From assembly GCF_009806555.1 (NCBI RefSeq), contig NZ_VUOK01000021.1:310001-374000 (forward strand): a DNA stretch of 64,000 nt, in the 5' to 3' direction. The notes beneath the pieces were generated by a model. The model did no database searches. It was given only the letters and a program-made list of their open reading frames with translations, and had not been told where the DNA came from. Below are positions 1-9,183 of the stretch, piece after piece. Every line of letters begins with the position of its first letter. The first letter of the stretch is position 1. This stretch comes from Methylobacterium sp. 2A (lineage in GTDB: Bacteria > Pseudomonadota > Alphaproteobacteria > Rhizobiales > Beijerinckiaceae). The position numbers were made by a program, and so were the translations under genes.

Positions 1-1319
1 GCATCGAGATCATCCGGATGAACGATCCGGGTCCAGCCCTCCTCGGCGAGCTTCGCCGCCGGCATCCCGAACATGTGCTCGAAATGCAGGTTCGCGAAGC
101 TGACATCGCCGGTCTCGTCCGTCATCCAGATCAGGGCCGGCGCCGAATCGGCCATGTGGCGGAAGCGGGCCTCGCTCTCGCTGAGCGCCGTCAGGCCGCG
201 CCGCGTGTCGGCCAGCGCCCGGTCGCGCTCCTCCTCGCGGGTGCGCAGCCGGAGCGAGGCCTCCGACAGGACGAGGGCGAGGCGCTGGATCTCGTGAACC
301 GGCGATTCGATCCGCGGGATCGCCTCGCCCCGCGCCAGGGCGGGCCCCGACGCGGCCAGCAGACGCAGCGGACGGGAGACCCGCGACCACAGATTAACGG
401 CGAGCAGGGACGAGGTGGCGAGCACCAGCAGGCCGAAACCCGCGAAGGCCCAGATCCAGCGGCGGACGCGCGCATCGACCAGGGCCTGGGGGATGCTGGT
501 CGCGACCATCCAGCCGGTGAGACGGGACCGCGCCTCGATGACCACCACCGGCTTGTGCTGCCGGTCCTGCCCCTCCCAGACGCCGGGCGTCGCGGACTGG
601 ATCTGCCGCAGGCTCGCGAGCCGCGGCCGGCCCACCACCGAGTCGGGATCGGGCAGGCGCGCCATCACGATGCCGTTGCGGTCGCTGATGCCCGTCGTCC
701 AACCCGGCACGACCTCGCGGGACAGGATGCCCTGAAGGCGGGTGAGCGGCACGGTGAAGCTCAGGATGTAGCCGACCTCGCCGTCCATCATCACGGGCAC
801 GCCGACCGCGTAGGTCGCCTCACTCGCGGAGAGTCCCGGCACGAAGCCGCTGACCATGGCGCGTTGCGTTCCCTTCGCCAGATCCTGGTCGAAGGGCAGC
901 GCCATCACGGGCAGCGGGGCGCCGCGCGGCACGCCGGTGTTGACGACCTCCTGGCCGTTCGTCCGCCGGAGCAGCACGTCGAGGTCGATCGATTCGCGCA
1001 CCAACCGCGCCTGCGCGTCGAACGCGTCAAAATCGCCCTGTCGGATCCGCGGGGACGTGGCCAGTGTCTGAAGCACCGAGACGAGACCCGCGGTATCGCG
1101 GTCCAGCGACAGGCCGATCCCGCGTACGTTCTCGCGCGCATCCTGCTCGAACCGCGCCCGTTCGGCCGAGGCGTAGCGCATCAACAGGATGCTGGTGAAC
1201 AGGAGCCCGGGGCCGATCAGCGCCACCACGAGCGCAATCAGATAGACCTGCGTCGAGAAGCCGTTGCCGGCGAAGCGGTGAAGCCGCCGCGACAGCCATG
1301 ACCGGCGCGCGGGGATCAC
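1..1319 (-). CDS. Membrane sensor protein with periplasmic Cache-like and PAS domains (3' end outside window)
   Basis: The reading frame stays open leftwards to base 1, so the C-terminal output domain is missing. The N-terminus has a transmembrane helix (STQVYLIALVVALIGPGLLF), then a long extracytoplasmic region of dCache type with phrases such as SLDRDTAGLVSVLQTLA and VGYILSFTVPLTRLQGIL. A second membrane helix (WIWAFAGFGLLVLATSS) follows, then a HAMP-like linker and a PAS domain (RFRHMADSAPALIWMTDE, ending at HPDDLD). This architecture usually belongs to a sensor histidine kinase or a diguanylate cyclase; which one cannot be told here. The start is uncertain. No ATG is in frame near the first helix, so GTG at 1319 is taken, with TTG about 20 bases upstream as the alternative. 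Confidence 0.75.
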   Translation of the reverse strand, partial: MIPARRSWLSRRLHRFAGNGFSTQVYLIALVVALIGPGLLFTSILLMRYASAERARFEQDARENVRGIGLSLDRDTAGLVSVLQTLATSPRIRQGDFDAFDAQARLVRESIDLDVLLRRTNGQEVVNTGVPRGAPLPVMALPFDQDLAKGTQRAMVSGFVPGLSASEATYAVGVPVMMDGEVGYILSFTVPLTRLQGILSREVVPGWTTGISDRNGIVMARLPDPDSVVGRPRLASLRQIQSATPGVWEGQDRQHKPVVVIEARSRLTGWMVATSIPQALVDARVRRWIWAFAGFGLLVLATSSLLAVNLWSRVSRPLRLLAASGPALARGEAIPRIESPVHEIQRLALVLSEASLRLRTREEERDRALADTRRGLTALSESEARFRHMADSAPALIWMTDETGDVSFANLHFEHMFGMPAAKLAEEGWTRIVHPDDLD

Positions 1320-1416
1320 CGCCGGGACGCCGCCGCCCTCAGCCTGCTGGTCCGGACTCAAGCGGGGCCCGTCCCCGGCCCGCGGTACCCCGCGGGCTCC
1401 TCGCCGTTCCCTGGCC

Positions 1417-1737
1417 TCATGACCGGTCGATATGGCCGAGATCGCGCTCCGGGTCGAGGTGGTCCCGCACCCGCTGCTTGAGCGCCTTCACGTCGGGAAA
1501 GCCGCCGTCGCGCACCCGCTCCCACACCAGTGTCGGCCCGATCTCGATGCGGAACGCGCCGCCGGATGCCGGGATCAGGGCCACCTCGCCGAGATCGTCG
1601 CGGAAGGTCGAGAGCAGCTCCTGCGCCATCCAGGCGGAGCGCAGCAGCCAGTTGCATTGCGTGCAGTAGGTGATCGCCACGCGCGGCCGTTGCGCCCGAC
1701 CCGCGCCTTCCGTCGTCACGTCGCTGCCGGGCGTCAT
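1417..1737 (-). CDS. SelT/SelW/SelH-family (Rdx) thioredoxin-like protein
   Basis: A small protein of 106 residues with a CxxC redox motif (YCTQCNWLLR) on the first beta-alpha turn, followed by GAFRIEIGPTLVWER and GGFPDVKALKQRVRD, all typical of bacterial Rdx/SelW homologues. These have a thioredoxin-like fold and an unknown substrate. The frame is open further upstream to 1821, but MTPGSD at 1737 is preferred: a GAGGGG Shine-Dalgarno lies about nine bases before it and the upstream residues do not match the family. It ends just before the sensor gene on the same strand and may be cotranscribed with it. A role in redox handling is family knowledge only. Confidence 0.75.
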   Translation of the reverse strand: MTPGSDVTTEGAGRAQRPRVAITYCTQCNWLLRSAWMAQELLSTFRDDLGEVALIPASGGAFRIEIGPTLVWERVRDGGFPDVKALKQRVRDHLDPERDLGHIDRS

Positions 1738-2026
1738 GCCCGCTGGCCCCTCGTGCATGGGGGCACAGCGCACCGGGGCGGCGGACTTGTCAACCGTGGG
1801 CCGGGGAAGAACCTGAGACAACGGGCGTCAGAGGCATCAGCCGAAGGCCATCCTGGGCCGGTCACCGCCCGCTCGTCGGAGGATGCGCGCCGACCGCACC
1901 CGTCAGGCGAGCGCAGGAACATCGCGAACCGCGCTTGACGTTCCGGCCCGCCGCGCCCTAGAAGGCCCGCCACCGGTTCGCCGCGCTGGACATGCGTGGG
2001 CGACACGTCGGACGTGACGCCGGCTC

Positions 2027-2101
2027 GGACGGTTAGCACAGCGGTAGTGCGTTCCCTTCACACGGGAAAGGTCGCAGGTTCGATCCCTGCACCGTCCACC
2101 A
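2027..2101 (+). tRNA. tRNA-Val (anticodon CAC)
   Basis: A 75-base cloverleaf can be drawn by hand. The acceptor stem GGACGGT pairs with ACCGTCC (2091-2097), the D stem GCAC pairs with GTGC, and the anticodon stem TTCCC pairs with GGGAA around the loop TTCACAC. The anticodon at 2059-2061 is CAC, which reads GUG. The T arm contains GGTTCGATCC, and the 3' CCA is encoded. It stands alone, between the SelW-like gene and pccB. Confidence 0.95.
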
Positions 2102-2241
2102 TCACCCCCAAAGCTCTGACAAACATGTCGGTTTGCCGCCCGGAAGGCGCGTGCTAAGGGCGCACCATCGGCGAATGCACAAGCTTGGACCCGGCTCGAT
2201 CCGGATTCCAGGTCACCGGCTGGGGAAGGGCGGAATCAGCG

Positions 2242-3774
2242 ATGAAGGACATCCTCGACAAGCTCGAAGAGCGCCGGGCCAAGGCGCGCCTCGGCGGCGG
2301 TGAGAAGCGCGTCGAGGCGCAGCACAACCGCGGCAAGCTCACGGCGCGCGAGCGCATCGAACTCCTGCTCGACCACGGGTCGTTCGAGGAGTTCGACATG
2401 TTCGTGCAGCATCGCTCCACGGATTTCGGCATGGAGACCCAGAAGATCCCGGGCGACGGCGTCGTCACCGGCTGGGGCACGATCAACGGCCGCACCGTCT
2501 TCCTGTTCTCCAAGGACTTCACCGTGTTCGGCGGGTCGCTCTCGGAAGCCCACGCGCAGAAGATCGTGAAGGTGCAGGACATGGCGCTGAAGATGCGCGC
2601 CCCGATCATCGGCATCTTCGATGCCGGCGGCGCCCGCATCCAGGAGGGCGTGGCGGCGCTCGGCGGCTACGGCGAGGTGTTCCGCCGCAACGTCATGGCC
2701 TCGGGCGTCATCCCGCAGATCTCGGTGATCATGGGCCCCTGCGCGGGCGGCGACGTCTACTCGCCGGCCATGACCGATTTCATCTTCATGGTCCGTGACA
2801 CCAGCTACATGTTCGTCACCGGTCCGGACGTGGTGAAGACCGTGACCAACGAGGTCGTCACCGCCGAGGAACTGGGCGGCGCCAAGGTCCACACCACCAA
2901 GTCGTCGATCGCGGATGGCTCATTCGAGAACGACGTGGAGGCGATCCTCCAGATCCGCCGGCTGCTCGACTTCCTGCCCGCCAACAACATCGACGGCGTG
3001 CCGGAGCTGGAGAGCTTCGACGATGTCAACCGGCTCGATTCCTCCCTCGACACGCTGATCCCCGACAACCCGAACAAGCCCTACGACATGGGCGAGCTGA
3101 TCCGCCGGGTGGTGGACGAGGGCGACTTCTTCGAGATCCAGGCGGCCTACGCGCGCAACATCATCACGGGCTTCGGCCGGATCGAGGGGCGCACGGTCGG
3201 CTTCGTGGCCAACCAGCCGCTGGTCCTGGCGGGCGTGCTCGATTCGGACGCGTCGCGGAAGGCGGCGCGGTTCGTGCGCTACTGCGACGCCTTCGGCATC
3301 CCGATCGTGACCTTCGTGGACGTGCCGGGCTTCCTGCCGGGCACGGCGCAGGAATATGGCGGCCTGATCAAGCACGGCGCCAAGCTGCTCTTCGCCTACA
3401 GCCAGGCCACCGTGCCGCTCGTCACCATCATCACGCGCAAGGCCTTCGGCGGAGCCTACGACGTGATGGCATCGAAGCATGTCGGCGCCGACGTCAACTA
3501 TGCGTGGCCGACAGCGCAGATCGCCGTGATGGGCGCCAAGGGTGCGGTGGAGATCATCTTCCGCAGCGAGATGGGCGATCCCGAGAAGATCGCGGCCCGC
3601 ACCGGCGAGTACGAGGATCGCTTCCTGTCGCCCTTCGTGGCGGCCGAGCGCGGCTACATCGACGAGGTGATCATGCCGCATTCCACCCGGCGCCGGATCG
3701 CCCGGGCGCTGGACATGCTGCGCACCAAGAAGATGGAGCAGCCCTGGAAGAAGCACGACAACATCCCGCTCTGA
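2242..3774 (+). CDS. pccB: Propionyl-CoA carboxylase beta subunit (carboxyltransferase)
   Basis: The 510-residue protein is a full-length acyl-CoA carboxylase beta subunit. It transfers the carboxyl group from carboxybiotin to propionyl-CoA, giving methylmalonyl-CoA, which feeds the ethylmalonyl-CoA/methylmalonyl-CoA route in methylotrophic alphaproteobacteria. Diagnostic stretches are [20 protein letters not shown] at the N-terminus, [13 protein letters not shown] and [16 protein letters not shown] in the N-terminal crotonase-like half, and [16 protein letters not shown] plus [14 protein letters not shown] in the C-terminal half. The frame opens upstream at a TTG (2185), but ATG 2242 matches the family N-terminus and has a purine-rich stretch (GGAAGGGCGG) upstream. 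The biotin-carrying subunit pccA is not in this window. Confidence 0.97.
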   Translation: MKDILDKLEERRAKARLGGGEKRVEAQHNRGKLTARERIELLLDHGSFEEFDMFVQHRSTDFGMETQKIPGDGVVTGWGTINGRTVFLFSKDFTVFGGSLSEAHAQKIVKVQDMALKMRAPIIGIFDAGGARIQEGVAALGGYGEVFRRNVMASGVIPQISVIMGPCAGGDVYSPAMTDFIFMVRDTSYMFVTGPDVVKTVTNEVVTAEELGGAKVHTTKSSIADGSFENDVEAILQIRRLLDFLPANNIDGVPELESFDDVNRLDSSLDTLIPDNPNKPYDMGELIRRVVDEGDFFEIQAAYARNIITGFGRIEGRTVGFVANQPLVLAGVLDSDASRKAARFVRYCDAFGIPIVTFVDVPGFLPGTAQEYGGLIKHGAKLLFAYSQATVPLVTIITRKAFGGAYDVMASKHVGADVNYAWPTAQIAVMGAKGAVEIIFRSEMGDPEKIAARTGEYEDRFLSPFVAAERGYIDEVIMPHSTRRRIARALDMLRTKKMEQPWKKHDNIPL

Positions 3775-3786
3775 GGCAGGACGGTC

Positions 3787-3808
3787 GCCCGGCGGCGCGC
3801 CGCCGGGC
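3787..3808. terminator. Perfect GC-rich palindrome between convergent genes, likely bidirectional terminator
   Basis: A 22-base perfect palindrome (each arm GCCCGGCGGCG) starts 12 bases after the pccB stop and ends directly against the stop of the converging gene at 3809. There is no U-tract, as is common in high-GC alphaproteobacteria. Terminator function is inferred from position and stem strength. Confidence 0.6.
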
Positions 3809-4270
3809 TCAGCTCCGGTCGCTGTGCTCGATCACGGCGCAGAGGGTCAGCGGCCCCTTGTCGGGCGAGACCATCGCCGAGCACGTGACCCGGGCGCCGC
3901 CGAGATCGACATTGCTGTGGCGCAGCCGGACCGCTGCCGCCTGGGCCTTGTGGGCGGCGTCGGTGATCACCGCGGCATCGATGCCGGTCACCGCGTGCCC
4001 GGCATGGCCGAACAGGTCGTAATAGGCATCCGGCGGATTCGCCCCACGGAACTGGGCGCCGACCGAGGACAGGTCCGGCGCACCGCAGGCCAGGGTCAAG
4101 GTCATGTCGGGGCTCGCCGAGAAGCTGGCGTAATCGCTGCGCCGCTCGGTCGCCCGGGCGGAGGTTTCGGCGGTGACGCGCTCGACCAGCGTCTCGCAGG
4201 ACTGAGCCCTGGCGGATCCAGGGGTCGCCGCGAGGCAGGAAAGAGCGAGGAGGGGCAGCAGCGCGCGCAT
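3809..4270 (-). CDS. Small exported protein of unknown function
   Basis: The protein has 153 residues. It begins with a clear Sec signal peptide (MRALLPLLALSCLAATPGSARA) with a likely AxA cleavage site. The mature part holds four cysteines (near QSCETL, LACGAP, VTCSAM and LCAVIE) that could form two disulfides in the periplasm. I do not recognise a family. It converges on pccB and lies just upstream, on the same strand, of the region between it and the phosphoesterase gene, which is transcribed towards it. Expression as a short unit with that gene is possible. Confidence 0.65.
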   Translation of the reverse strand: MRALLPLLALSCLAATPGSARAQSCETLVERVTAETSARATERRSDYASFSASPDMTLTLACGAPDLSSVGAQFRGANPPDAYYDLFGHAGHAVTGIDAAVITDAAHKAQAAAVRLRHSNVDLGGARVTCSAMVSPDKGPLTLCAVIEHSDRS

Positions 4271-4317
4271 GGCACGCAGATAGCGCGGTACGGGTCGGGC
4301 GGCGAGCGCCGCAGCGA

Positions 4318-5235
4318 TCAGGCCGCGGGCGAAGGCTCGTTCTGTCCGAGTTCGAGCAGCACGATCTCCGGCGGCACGCCGAATCGCATCGGGATCCGGC
4401 TCATGCCGAAGCCGCCCGACACGATCATGTGGCGCCCGTCCTGCACGATATGCCCGTAGGAATAGTCGTGGCCCTGGATCTTCCGAAGCACGGGCGAACG
4501 GCCGAACACCCGGACCTGCCCGCCATGGGTATGTCCGGCGAGCGTCAGAGAGAATCGATCCGACAGGTTGAGGAAGATGTCGGGTTCGTGCGCCATCAGG
4601 ATGGCCGGCGCCGTGTCGGTGATCGCTTCGAGCGTGCGCGGCACGTCCGCGTGGCTGAGCGACTTCCAGCTGCCCATGAACGGCTGCTGGTCGGCGAGGC
4701 CCGCGAGCCAGAACGGGCGGCCATCCTTGACGAGGCGGACGGCCTCATTCTCCATCACGGGGATGCCCCGCGCCTCCAGGAAGCGCTTGACCGCGGGTGT
4801 CCCGCTGCGGGCCGTCTGGACGGCCTCGTCGTCCCACCAGTCGTGATTGCCCAGGATCGCGTGCGTGCCCAGCGGCGCCTTCAGGCCTTCCATCATCCGG
4901 GCGAACTGGCTGAGCGGCAGCTTCCGCCACGCGATGTATCCCGCCGGGTAGTCGCCGAGCAGCAGGACCAGATCGGGCTTGAGCGCGTTCGTGGCGTCCA
5001 CGATCTCGGCCACCCGGTCGAACGGCATATAGGGCTCGCAGATGTGGAAATCCGCGAGCACCGCGACGCGCAGGCGCAGCGCGGGATCCCAGTGCGGCAG
5101 GGCCGGCGCGTAGGACGTCACGACGAGGCGGCGCAGCGGCTCGATATCGAGCGCGTAGACGCCGGTCGCCGCCGTCAGACCGACCCCAGCGCCGAGACCG
5201 GCCAGGAACTGCCGTCGGGTCGGCAGGATCAACAT
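4318..5235 (-). CDS. Tat-exported calcineurin-like metallophosphoesterase
   Basis: The protein has about 305 residues. The N-terminus carries a twin-arginine signal (TRRQFLAGLGAGVGLTAATG). The metallophosphoesterase motifs appear in order: VLADFHI (DxH), LLLGDYPAG (GD), ILGNHDWW (GNHD) and LAGHTHGGQ (GHTHGG), so the dinuclear metal site looks intact. This pattern matches the YkuE-like group, whose members hydrolyse phosphodiesters, some acting on UDP-sugar or lipid substrates; the real substrate is unknown. An alternative start is ATG 5250. The next gene on the opposite strand is hemC. Confidence 0.88.
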   Translation of the reverse strand: MLILPTRRQFLAGLGAGVGLTAATGVYALDIEPLRRLVVTSYAPALPHWDPALRLRVAVLADFHICEPYMPFDRVAEIVDATNALKPDLVLLLGDYPAGYIAWRKLPLSQFARMMEGLKAPLGTHAILGNHDWWDDEAVQTARSGTPAVKRFLEARGIPVMENEAVRLVKDGRPFWLAGLADQQPFMGSWKSLSHADVPRTLEAITDTAPAILMAHEPDIFLNLSDRFSLTLAGHTHGGQVRVFGRSPVLRKIQGHDYSYGHIVQDGRHMIVSGGFGMSRIPMRFGVPPEIVLLELGQNEPSPAA

Positions 5236-5419
5236 CGCGTCAGGTCCCATCGTTTCGTGGCGCCGGCGACCCGCTACGTGCCCAGTCCGGCGAAAGCGGG
5301 GCGCCGCCGAAGGCGATTTTGTCACCGGGGCGGTTCAGGAAAGCTGAATACCCCTGACCGTCCCGTGGCGGCCGGTCTATAAGGCGCGGCCCGACCCAGC
5401 CAGGAAGATCCGAAGACAG

Positions 5420-6343
5420 ATGATGGACCGTCCCCTGCGCATCGGCACCCGCGGCTCCCCGATGGCGCTCGCGCAGACCGGGATGGTGCGCGACCGGATC
5501 GTCGCGGCCAATCCGGGGCTGGAGACCGAGCTCGTCGTCGTCACCACCGTGGCCGACAAGATCCTGGATCGGCCGCTCTCCGAGATCGGCGGCAAGGGGC
5601 TGTTCACCAAGGAACTCGAACAGGCCCTCTTCGCCGACGCGGTCGACGTCGCGGTCCATTCCATGAAGGATGTGGAGACCTGGCTTCCCGAAGGGCTGAT
5701 CATCGCCTGCATTCTGGAGCGCGACGATCCGCGGGATGCCTTCCTGTCGCCGCACGCCGACGGACTGGCCGGCCTGCCGCCCGGCGCGCGGGTCGGCACC
5801 TCGTCGCTGCGCCGGGGCGCCCAGGTCCTGATGCGCCGGCCGGATCTCAAGGTCGTCCCGCTGCGCGGCAATGCCAACACGCGGATGCGCAAGCTCGAAG
5901 CGGGCGAATGCGATGCGACGCTGCTCGCCTTGGCCGGGCTCGAGCGCCTCGGGCTCGCCCACATGGCCCGCAGCGTCCTCTCCGTCGAGGAGATGCTGCC
6001 CGCCGTGGCGCAGGGCGCCCTCGGCATCGAGTGCCGGGCGGCGGATCACGCGGTTCGCGATCTGCTGGCGCCCATCGCCTGCGCCCGGACCACCACGGAA
6101 GTCGCGGCCGAGCGGGCGCTGCTGGCGGAACTCGACGGGTCCTGCCGGACGCCGATCGCCGCCCTGGCGCGCATCGCGGGCGAGACCCTGACGCTCGACG
6201 GTCTGCTGTTCCTGCCGGACGGGAGCCGGCACTGGTCGGTGTCCCGCCAGGGACCGGCCGCTGAGGCCGAGCGGATCGGCCGCGAGGCCGGAGCGGCCCT
6301 CAAGGCCGCGTCCGGGGATACCTATGTGCGGGATCTGAAATGA
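5420..6343 (+). CDS. hemC: Hydroxymethylbilane synthase (porphobilinogen deaminase)
   Basis: The protein has 307 residues. It condenses four porphobilinogen molecules to the linear tetrapyrrole hydroxymethylbilane in the cytosol, a step towards heme, cobalamin and bacteriochlorophyll. Diagnostic stretches are RIGTRGSPMALAQT at the start, GGKGLFTKELEQAL, VAVHSMKDV, RVGTSSLRRGAQ with the phosphate-contacting arginines, and LRGNANTRMRKL. The dipyrromethane cofactor cysteine lies in LDGSCRTPI. Two ATG codons stand in tandem at the start. It is close to crtB but convergent, so they share a terminator region rather than a promoter. Confidence 0.97.
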   Translation: MMDRPLRIGTRGSPMALAQTGMVRDRIVAANPGLETELVVVTTVADKILDRPLSEIGGKGLFTKELEQALFADAVDVAVHSMKDVETWLPEGLIIACILERDDPRDAFLSPHADGLAGLPPGARVGTSSLRRGAQVLMRRPDLKVVPLRGNANTRMRKLEAGECDATLLALAGLERLGLAHMARSVLSVEEMLPAVAQGALGIECRAADHAVRDLLAPIACARTTTEVAAERALLAELDGSCRTPIAALARIAGETLTLDGLLFLPDGSRHWSVSRQGPAAEAERIGREAGAALKAASGDTYVRDLK

Positions 6344-6357
6344 GTGTCAGCCCTGCG

Positions 6358-6379
6358 CGCCGCCTTCGCCAGGGCGGCG
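6358..6379. terminator. Hairpin between convergent hemC and crtB
   Basis: CGCCGCC (6358-6364) pairs with GGCGGCG (6373-6379) around an eight-base loop. It lies 14 bases after the hemC stop and 28 bases before the crtB stop codon. The seven-pair GC stem could stop transcription from either side. No T-run is present, so the call rests on position and stem. Confidence 0.35.
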
Positions 6380-6407
6380 AACAGGAAATCACCCACGCCC
6401 GCGCCGC

Positions 6408-7478
6408 TCAGGACGGCGCGGACCGGCTGAAGGCTTCCCGCTCTTGCATGCGCTCGATCAGATCGAGCACGTGGACCACGCGTCCGACGACATCCCACCA
6501 GGGTCGCAGGGCCGGCCGCTGGCGCAGCGGCGCGAGCGGGTGCCGCCCGACCGCCTCGATCAGGAACAGTGCCTGCGGCAGCGCAGGGGCGGCCAGATCG
6601 GCGGTTTGCGCCCGTGCCGGCACCGCTCGGGCGAGCAGCGCGAGCTTGCGGGCACCACCGACACGGGCACGGCGGGTGACCGTGTCGTGGCCGGCCTCCG
6701 CGATCCTGCCCCCGATCTCGCGGTAGATCAGGCCGGCGGCGCGGATAGCGGGCCGGCAGCGCGGCGGAAGCTGGGCGATTCCGGCCTCGGCGCGGCGATA
6801 GAGCCGGTCCGCCTCGGCGAGCAGCCGGGCGACGATGACGGTGAGCGCCGGGCTCGGCCGAGGATCGGCCAGGAACGCGTCGGGGTCGAGGCCACCCGCC
6901 CGCATCCAGTCGAGCGGCAGATAGAGCCGGCCCATGCGGGCGTCCTCGCCGACATCGCGGGCGATGTTTGTGAGCTGCATCGCAGCCCCGAGATCGCAGG
7001 CCCGGGCCAGGGCTTCGGGCGCGCGGACCCCCATGATCAACGCCATCATGGCGCCGACCGAGCCGGCGACCCGCGCCGCGTAGGCGTGAAGCGCATCGAG
7101 ATCGGCATAGCGCCGCCCCTCGGCGTCCCAGGCCAAGCCCTCGATGAGGGCCCGCGGCAGCGCTTCCGGGATCGCGCTCCCCTTCACGATCTCCGAGAAG
7201 GCCCGATCGGCGGGGGTATCGGCGGGCTCGCCGGCATAGGCCCAGGTCATCCGCTGATCGAGGCGCGCCACCGCGGCGTGGCGGGCGGCCGGACTGGTGG
7301 CCTCGTCCACCAGATCGTCCGAGTAGCGGCAGAACGCGTAGAGGCCGTAGGCCGCCTCGCGGATTTCAGCCGGCAGGAGCTGCCCGGCCGCGAAGAAGCT
7401 CTTCGAACCCCGCCGGATCGCGACCCGGCAGGCGGTCCGGTCGGCGGCGGCGGCGAATTCAGGCGGTAACGCGGGCAT
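6408..7478 (-). CDS. crtB: Phytoene synthase
   Basis: The protein has 356 residues and belongs to the squalene/phytoene synthase family. It condenses two geranylgeranyl diphosphates to phytoene. The two aspartate-rich motifs that bind Mg-diphosphate are both present: CRYSDDLVDEAT near residue 50 and NIARDVGEDARMGRLYLP near residue 170. The C-terminal extension, with HPLAPLRQRPALRPWWDVVGR, resembles the form found in photosynthesis gene clusters of purple bacteria. Its start overlaps the end of crtI by 20 bases, so the two are translated from one transcript. Confidence 0.94.
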   Translation of the reverse strand: MPALPPEFAAAADRTACRVAIRRGSKSFFAAGQLLPAEIREAAYGLYAFCRYSDDLVDEATSPAARHAAVARLDQRMTWAYAGEPADTPADRAFSEIVKGSAIPEALPRALIEGLAWDAEGRRYADLDALHAYAARVAGSVGAMMALIMGVRAPEALARACDLGAAMQLTNIARDVGEDARMGRLYLPLDWMRAGGLDPDAFLADPRPSPALTVIVARLLAEADRLYRRAEAGIAQLPPRCRPAIRAAGLIYREIGGRIAEAGHDTVTRRARVGGARKLALLARAVPARAQTADLAAPALPQALFLIEAVGRHPLAPLRQRPALRPWWDVVGRVVHVLDLIERMQEREAFSRSAPS

Positions 7479-8982
7479 CGGGAACCACGCTGTCGAGGAC
7501 GCGGGCGGACGAGAGCACGCCGGGCAGGCCGGCGCCGGGATGCGTGCCCGCGCCGACCAGGTAAAGGTTGCGCACCTGGCCGTCGCAATTGTGCGGGCGG
7601 AACCAGGCGGATTGCGTCAGCACGGGTTCCAGACCGAAGCCGGAACCGCGATAGCTCAGGAAATCATCCTGGAAGTCCTGCGGCGTCGTCACCTTGGAGG
7701 TCACGATCGCCTCGGTCAGCCCCGGGAGCAGGCTCGCCTCCAGGATCCGTGCGATCCGTCGCCGATACGGCTCGGCAAGCGCCCTCCAATCCTGGCCGCC
7801 CGCGAGATTCGGCACCGGCGCCAGGACATAGAAGGCATCGCATCCCGGCGGTGCGAGGCTCGGATCGGTCGCCGTGGGACGATGCAGATAGAGGCTCGCA
7901 TCGTCGGCCAGCACCTTGCGGTCGAAGATGTCGGCCAGAAGCCCCCGGTAGCGCGGTCCGAGCAGGATCGTGTGGTGATCCACCTGCGGATAGCGACGTT
8001 GCGTGCCGAAATACCAGACGAACAGGCCCATGGAGGAGCGGGCACGGCGGAGTCGGGCCGGACTCCAGCTCTGCGCCCGCGGCAGCAGCCGCGCATGCGT
8101 CACCGCCGAATCGGCGTTCGAGACCACGACATCGGCCGGGATCGTCTCGCCGCCCTGAAGTTCGACCCCCGTCGCCGCGCCGCGCTGGACGCGGATACGT
8201 GCCACATCGGCGCCGAGCCGTACCCGCCCGCGCTGGCTGCGGATCAGGCGAACGAGCCCGTCGACCAATTGGCCGGTGCCGCCCATGGCGAAATGGACAC
8301 CCCAGCGGCGCTCCAGATCCGCGATCAGACAGTAGATCGCGCTGGCGCGGAAGGGATTTCCGCCGATGAGCAGCGGGTGGAAGCTGAAGACCGTGCGCAG
8401 CCGCTCGTCGCGGATGAAGCGCGCCACCACCCCGTGAACCGAACGGTGGCCGGACAGGCGGATCAGATCCGGCGCGATCTTCAGCATCGCGCCGATCCGC
8501 CCGAACGGGACATGGCCGAGTTGCTCGAATCCGATCGCGCAGACGGCCCGGCTGTGCGCCATGAAGCGCTCGTAACCGGCCACGTCGTCCGGTGCGAAGC
8601 GGGCGACCTCGGCCCGCATCCGCTCCGGATCCCCGCTGTAGGCGAAGGACGATCCGTCCGCGAACCGGATGCGGTAGAAGGGATCCATCGGAACCAGGGT
8701 CACGTCGTCGGACAGGCGCCGTCCGGCCAGCGTCCAGAGTTCCTCGAACAGCTGGGGCGCCGTGACGATGGTCGGCCCGGCATCGAAGGTGAAACCGTCC
8801 TGCCGGTGAACCCGCGCGCGGCCGCCCGCCTGTTCGAGCCGCTCCAGCACCGTGACGCGGTATCCCCGGGCGCCGAGGCGCACCGCCGCGGCCAGTCCAC
8901 CGAAGCCCGAGCCGATGACCACAGCGTGCGGTCGCCGGTCGCGGATTTGTTCTATAGTGTGACCGGCCACAACTGTCAGCAT
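7459..8982 (-). CDS. crtI: Phytoene desaturase
   Basis: The protein has 507 residues from the longest start. CrtI introduces three or four double bonds into phytoene, giving neurosporene or lycopene. The FAD-binding Rossmann motif is VIGSGFGGLAAAVRLGARGY with ERLEQAGGRARV after it, and the CrtI C-terminal signature is NLYLVGAGTHPGAGLPGVLSSA. The start is open to doubt. ATG 8982 lies inside a PpsR-type palindrome and upstream of a good -10 box, so translation could begin downstream instead, for example at GTG 8922 directly before the Rossmann motif. It is the first gene of a crtI-crtB unit. Confidence 0.94.
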   Translation of the reverse strand: MLTVVAGHTIEQIRDRRPHAVVIGSGFGGLAAAVRLGARGYRVTVLERLEQAGGRARVHRQDGFTFDAGPTIVTAPQLFEELWTLAGRRLSDDVTLVPMDPFYRIRFADGSSFAYSGDPERMRAEVARFAPDDVAGYERFMAHSRAVCAIGFEQLGHVPFGRIGAMLKIAPDLIRLSGHRSVHGVVARFIRDERLRTVFSFHPLLIGGNPFRASAIYCLIADLERRWGVHFAMGGTGQLVDGLVRLIRSQRGRVRLGADVARIRVQRGAATGVELQGGETIPADVVVSNADSAVTHARLLPRAQSWSPARLRRARSSMGLFVWYFGTQRRYPQVDHHTILLGPRYRGLLADIFDRKVLADDASLYLHRPTATDPSLAPPGCDAFYVLAPVPNLAGGQDWRALAEPYRRRIARILEASLLPGLTEAIVTSKVTTPQDFQDDFLSYRGSGFGLEPVLTQSAWFRPHNCDGQVRNLYLVGAGTHPGAGLPGVLSSARVLDSVVPDARVTA

Positions 8983-8991
8983 GAGTTGACA
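8951..8991 (-). promoter_or_regulatory. Candidate crtI promoter overlapped by a PpsR/CrtJ-type palindrome
   Basis: On the minus strand, CTGACA (8979-8974) and TATAGA (8956-8951) are separated by exactly 17 bases, a good sigma-70-type promoter. Its -35 hexamer lies in the palindrome TGTCAGCATGAGTTGACA at 8974-8991, which fits the TGT-N12-ACA consensus of PpsR/CrtJ, the aerobic repressor of photopigment genes. Sequence match and position are seen directly. Function is inference. Confidence 0.6.
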
Positions 8992-9183
8992 CTATGGCGG
9001 TGTTTCCGCTGGGCGCAAGGGCCAACCGTGAACGAGCGACGCCATGCCGGGGCCGCGGCAACAGCGTCCGACGCGGCGCGCCGCAAAAAATCCGCGGTCG
9101 TGCCGCGATTCCCCGGTCGAACGGCGCTATAGGCCCTTGCAGACTGATGGGCAGACAGGAAACGGGACGTGAGGGATGATCTG

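Noticed and set aside
18..1301. Long plus-strand frame opposite the sensor gene
   Set aside because: Its translation is rich in Arg, His and Gln with no motif, as is typical of the antisense of a high-GC gene. The minus strand reads as a membrane sensor with PAS.
8986..9014. Plus-strand promoter from TTGACA at 8986
   Set aside because: No -10-like hexamer lies 16-18 bases downstream (CTGGGC there). The hexamer is better explained as an arm of the PpsR-type palindrome.
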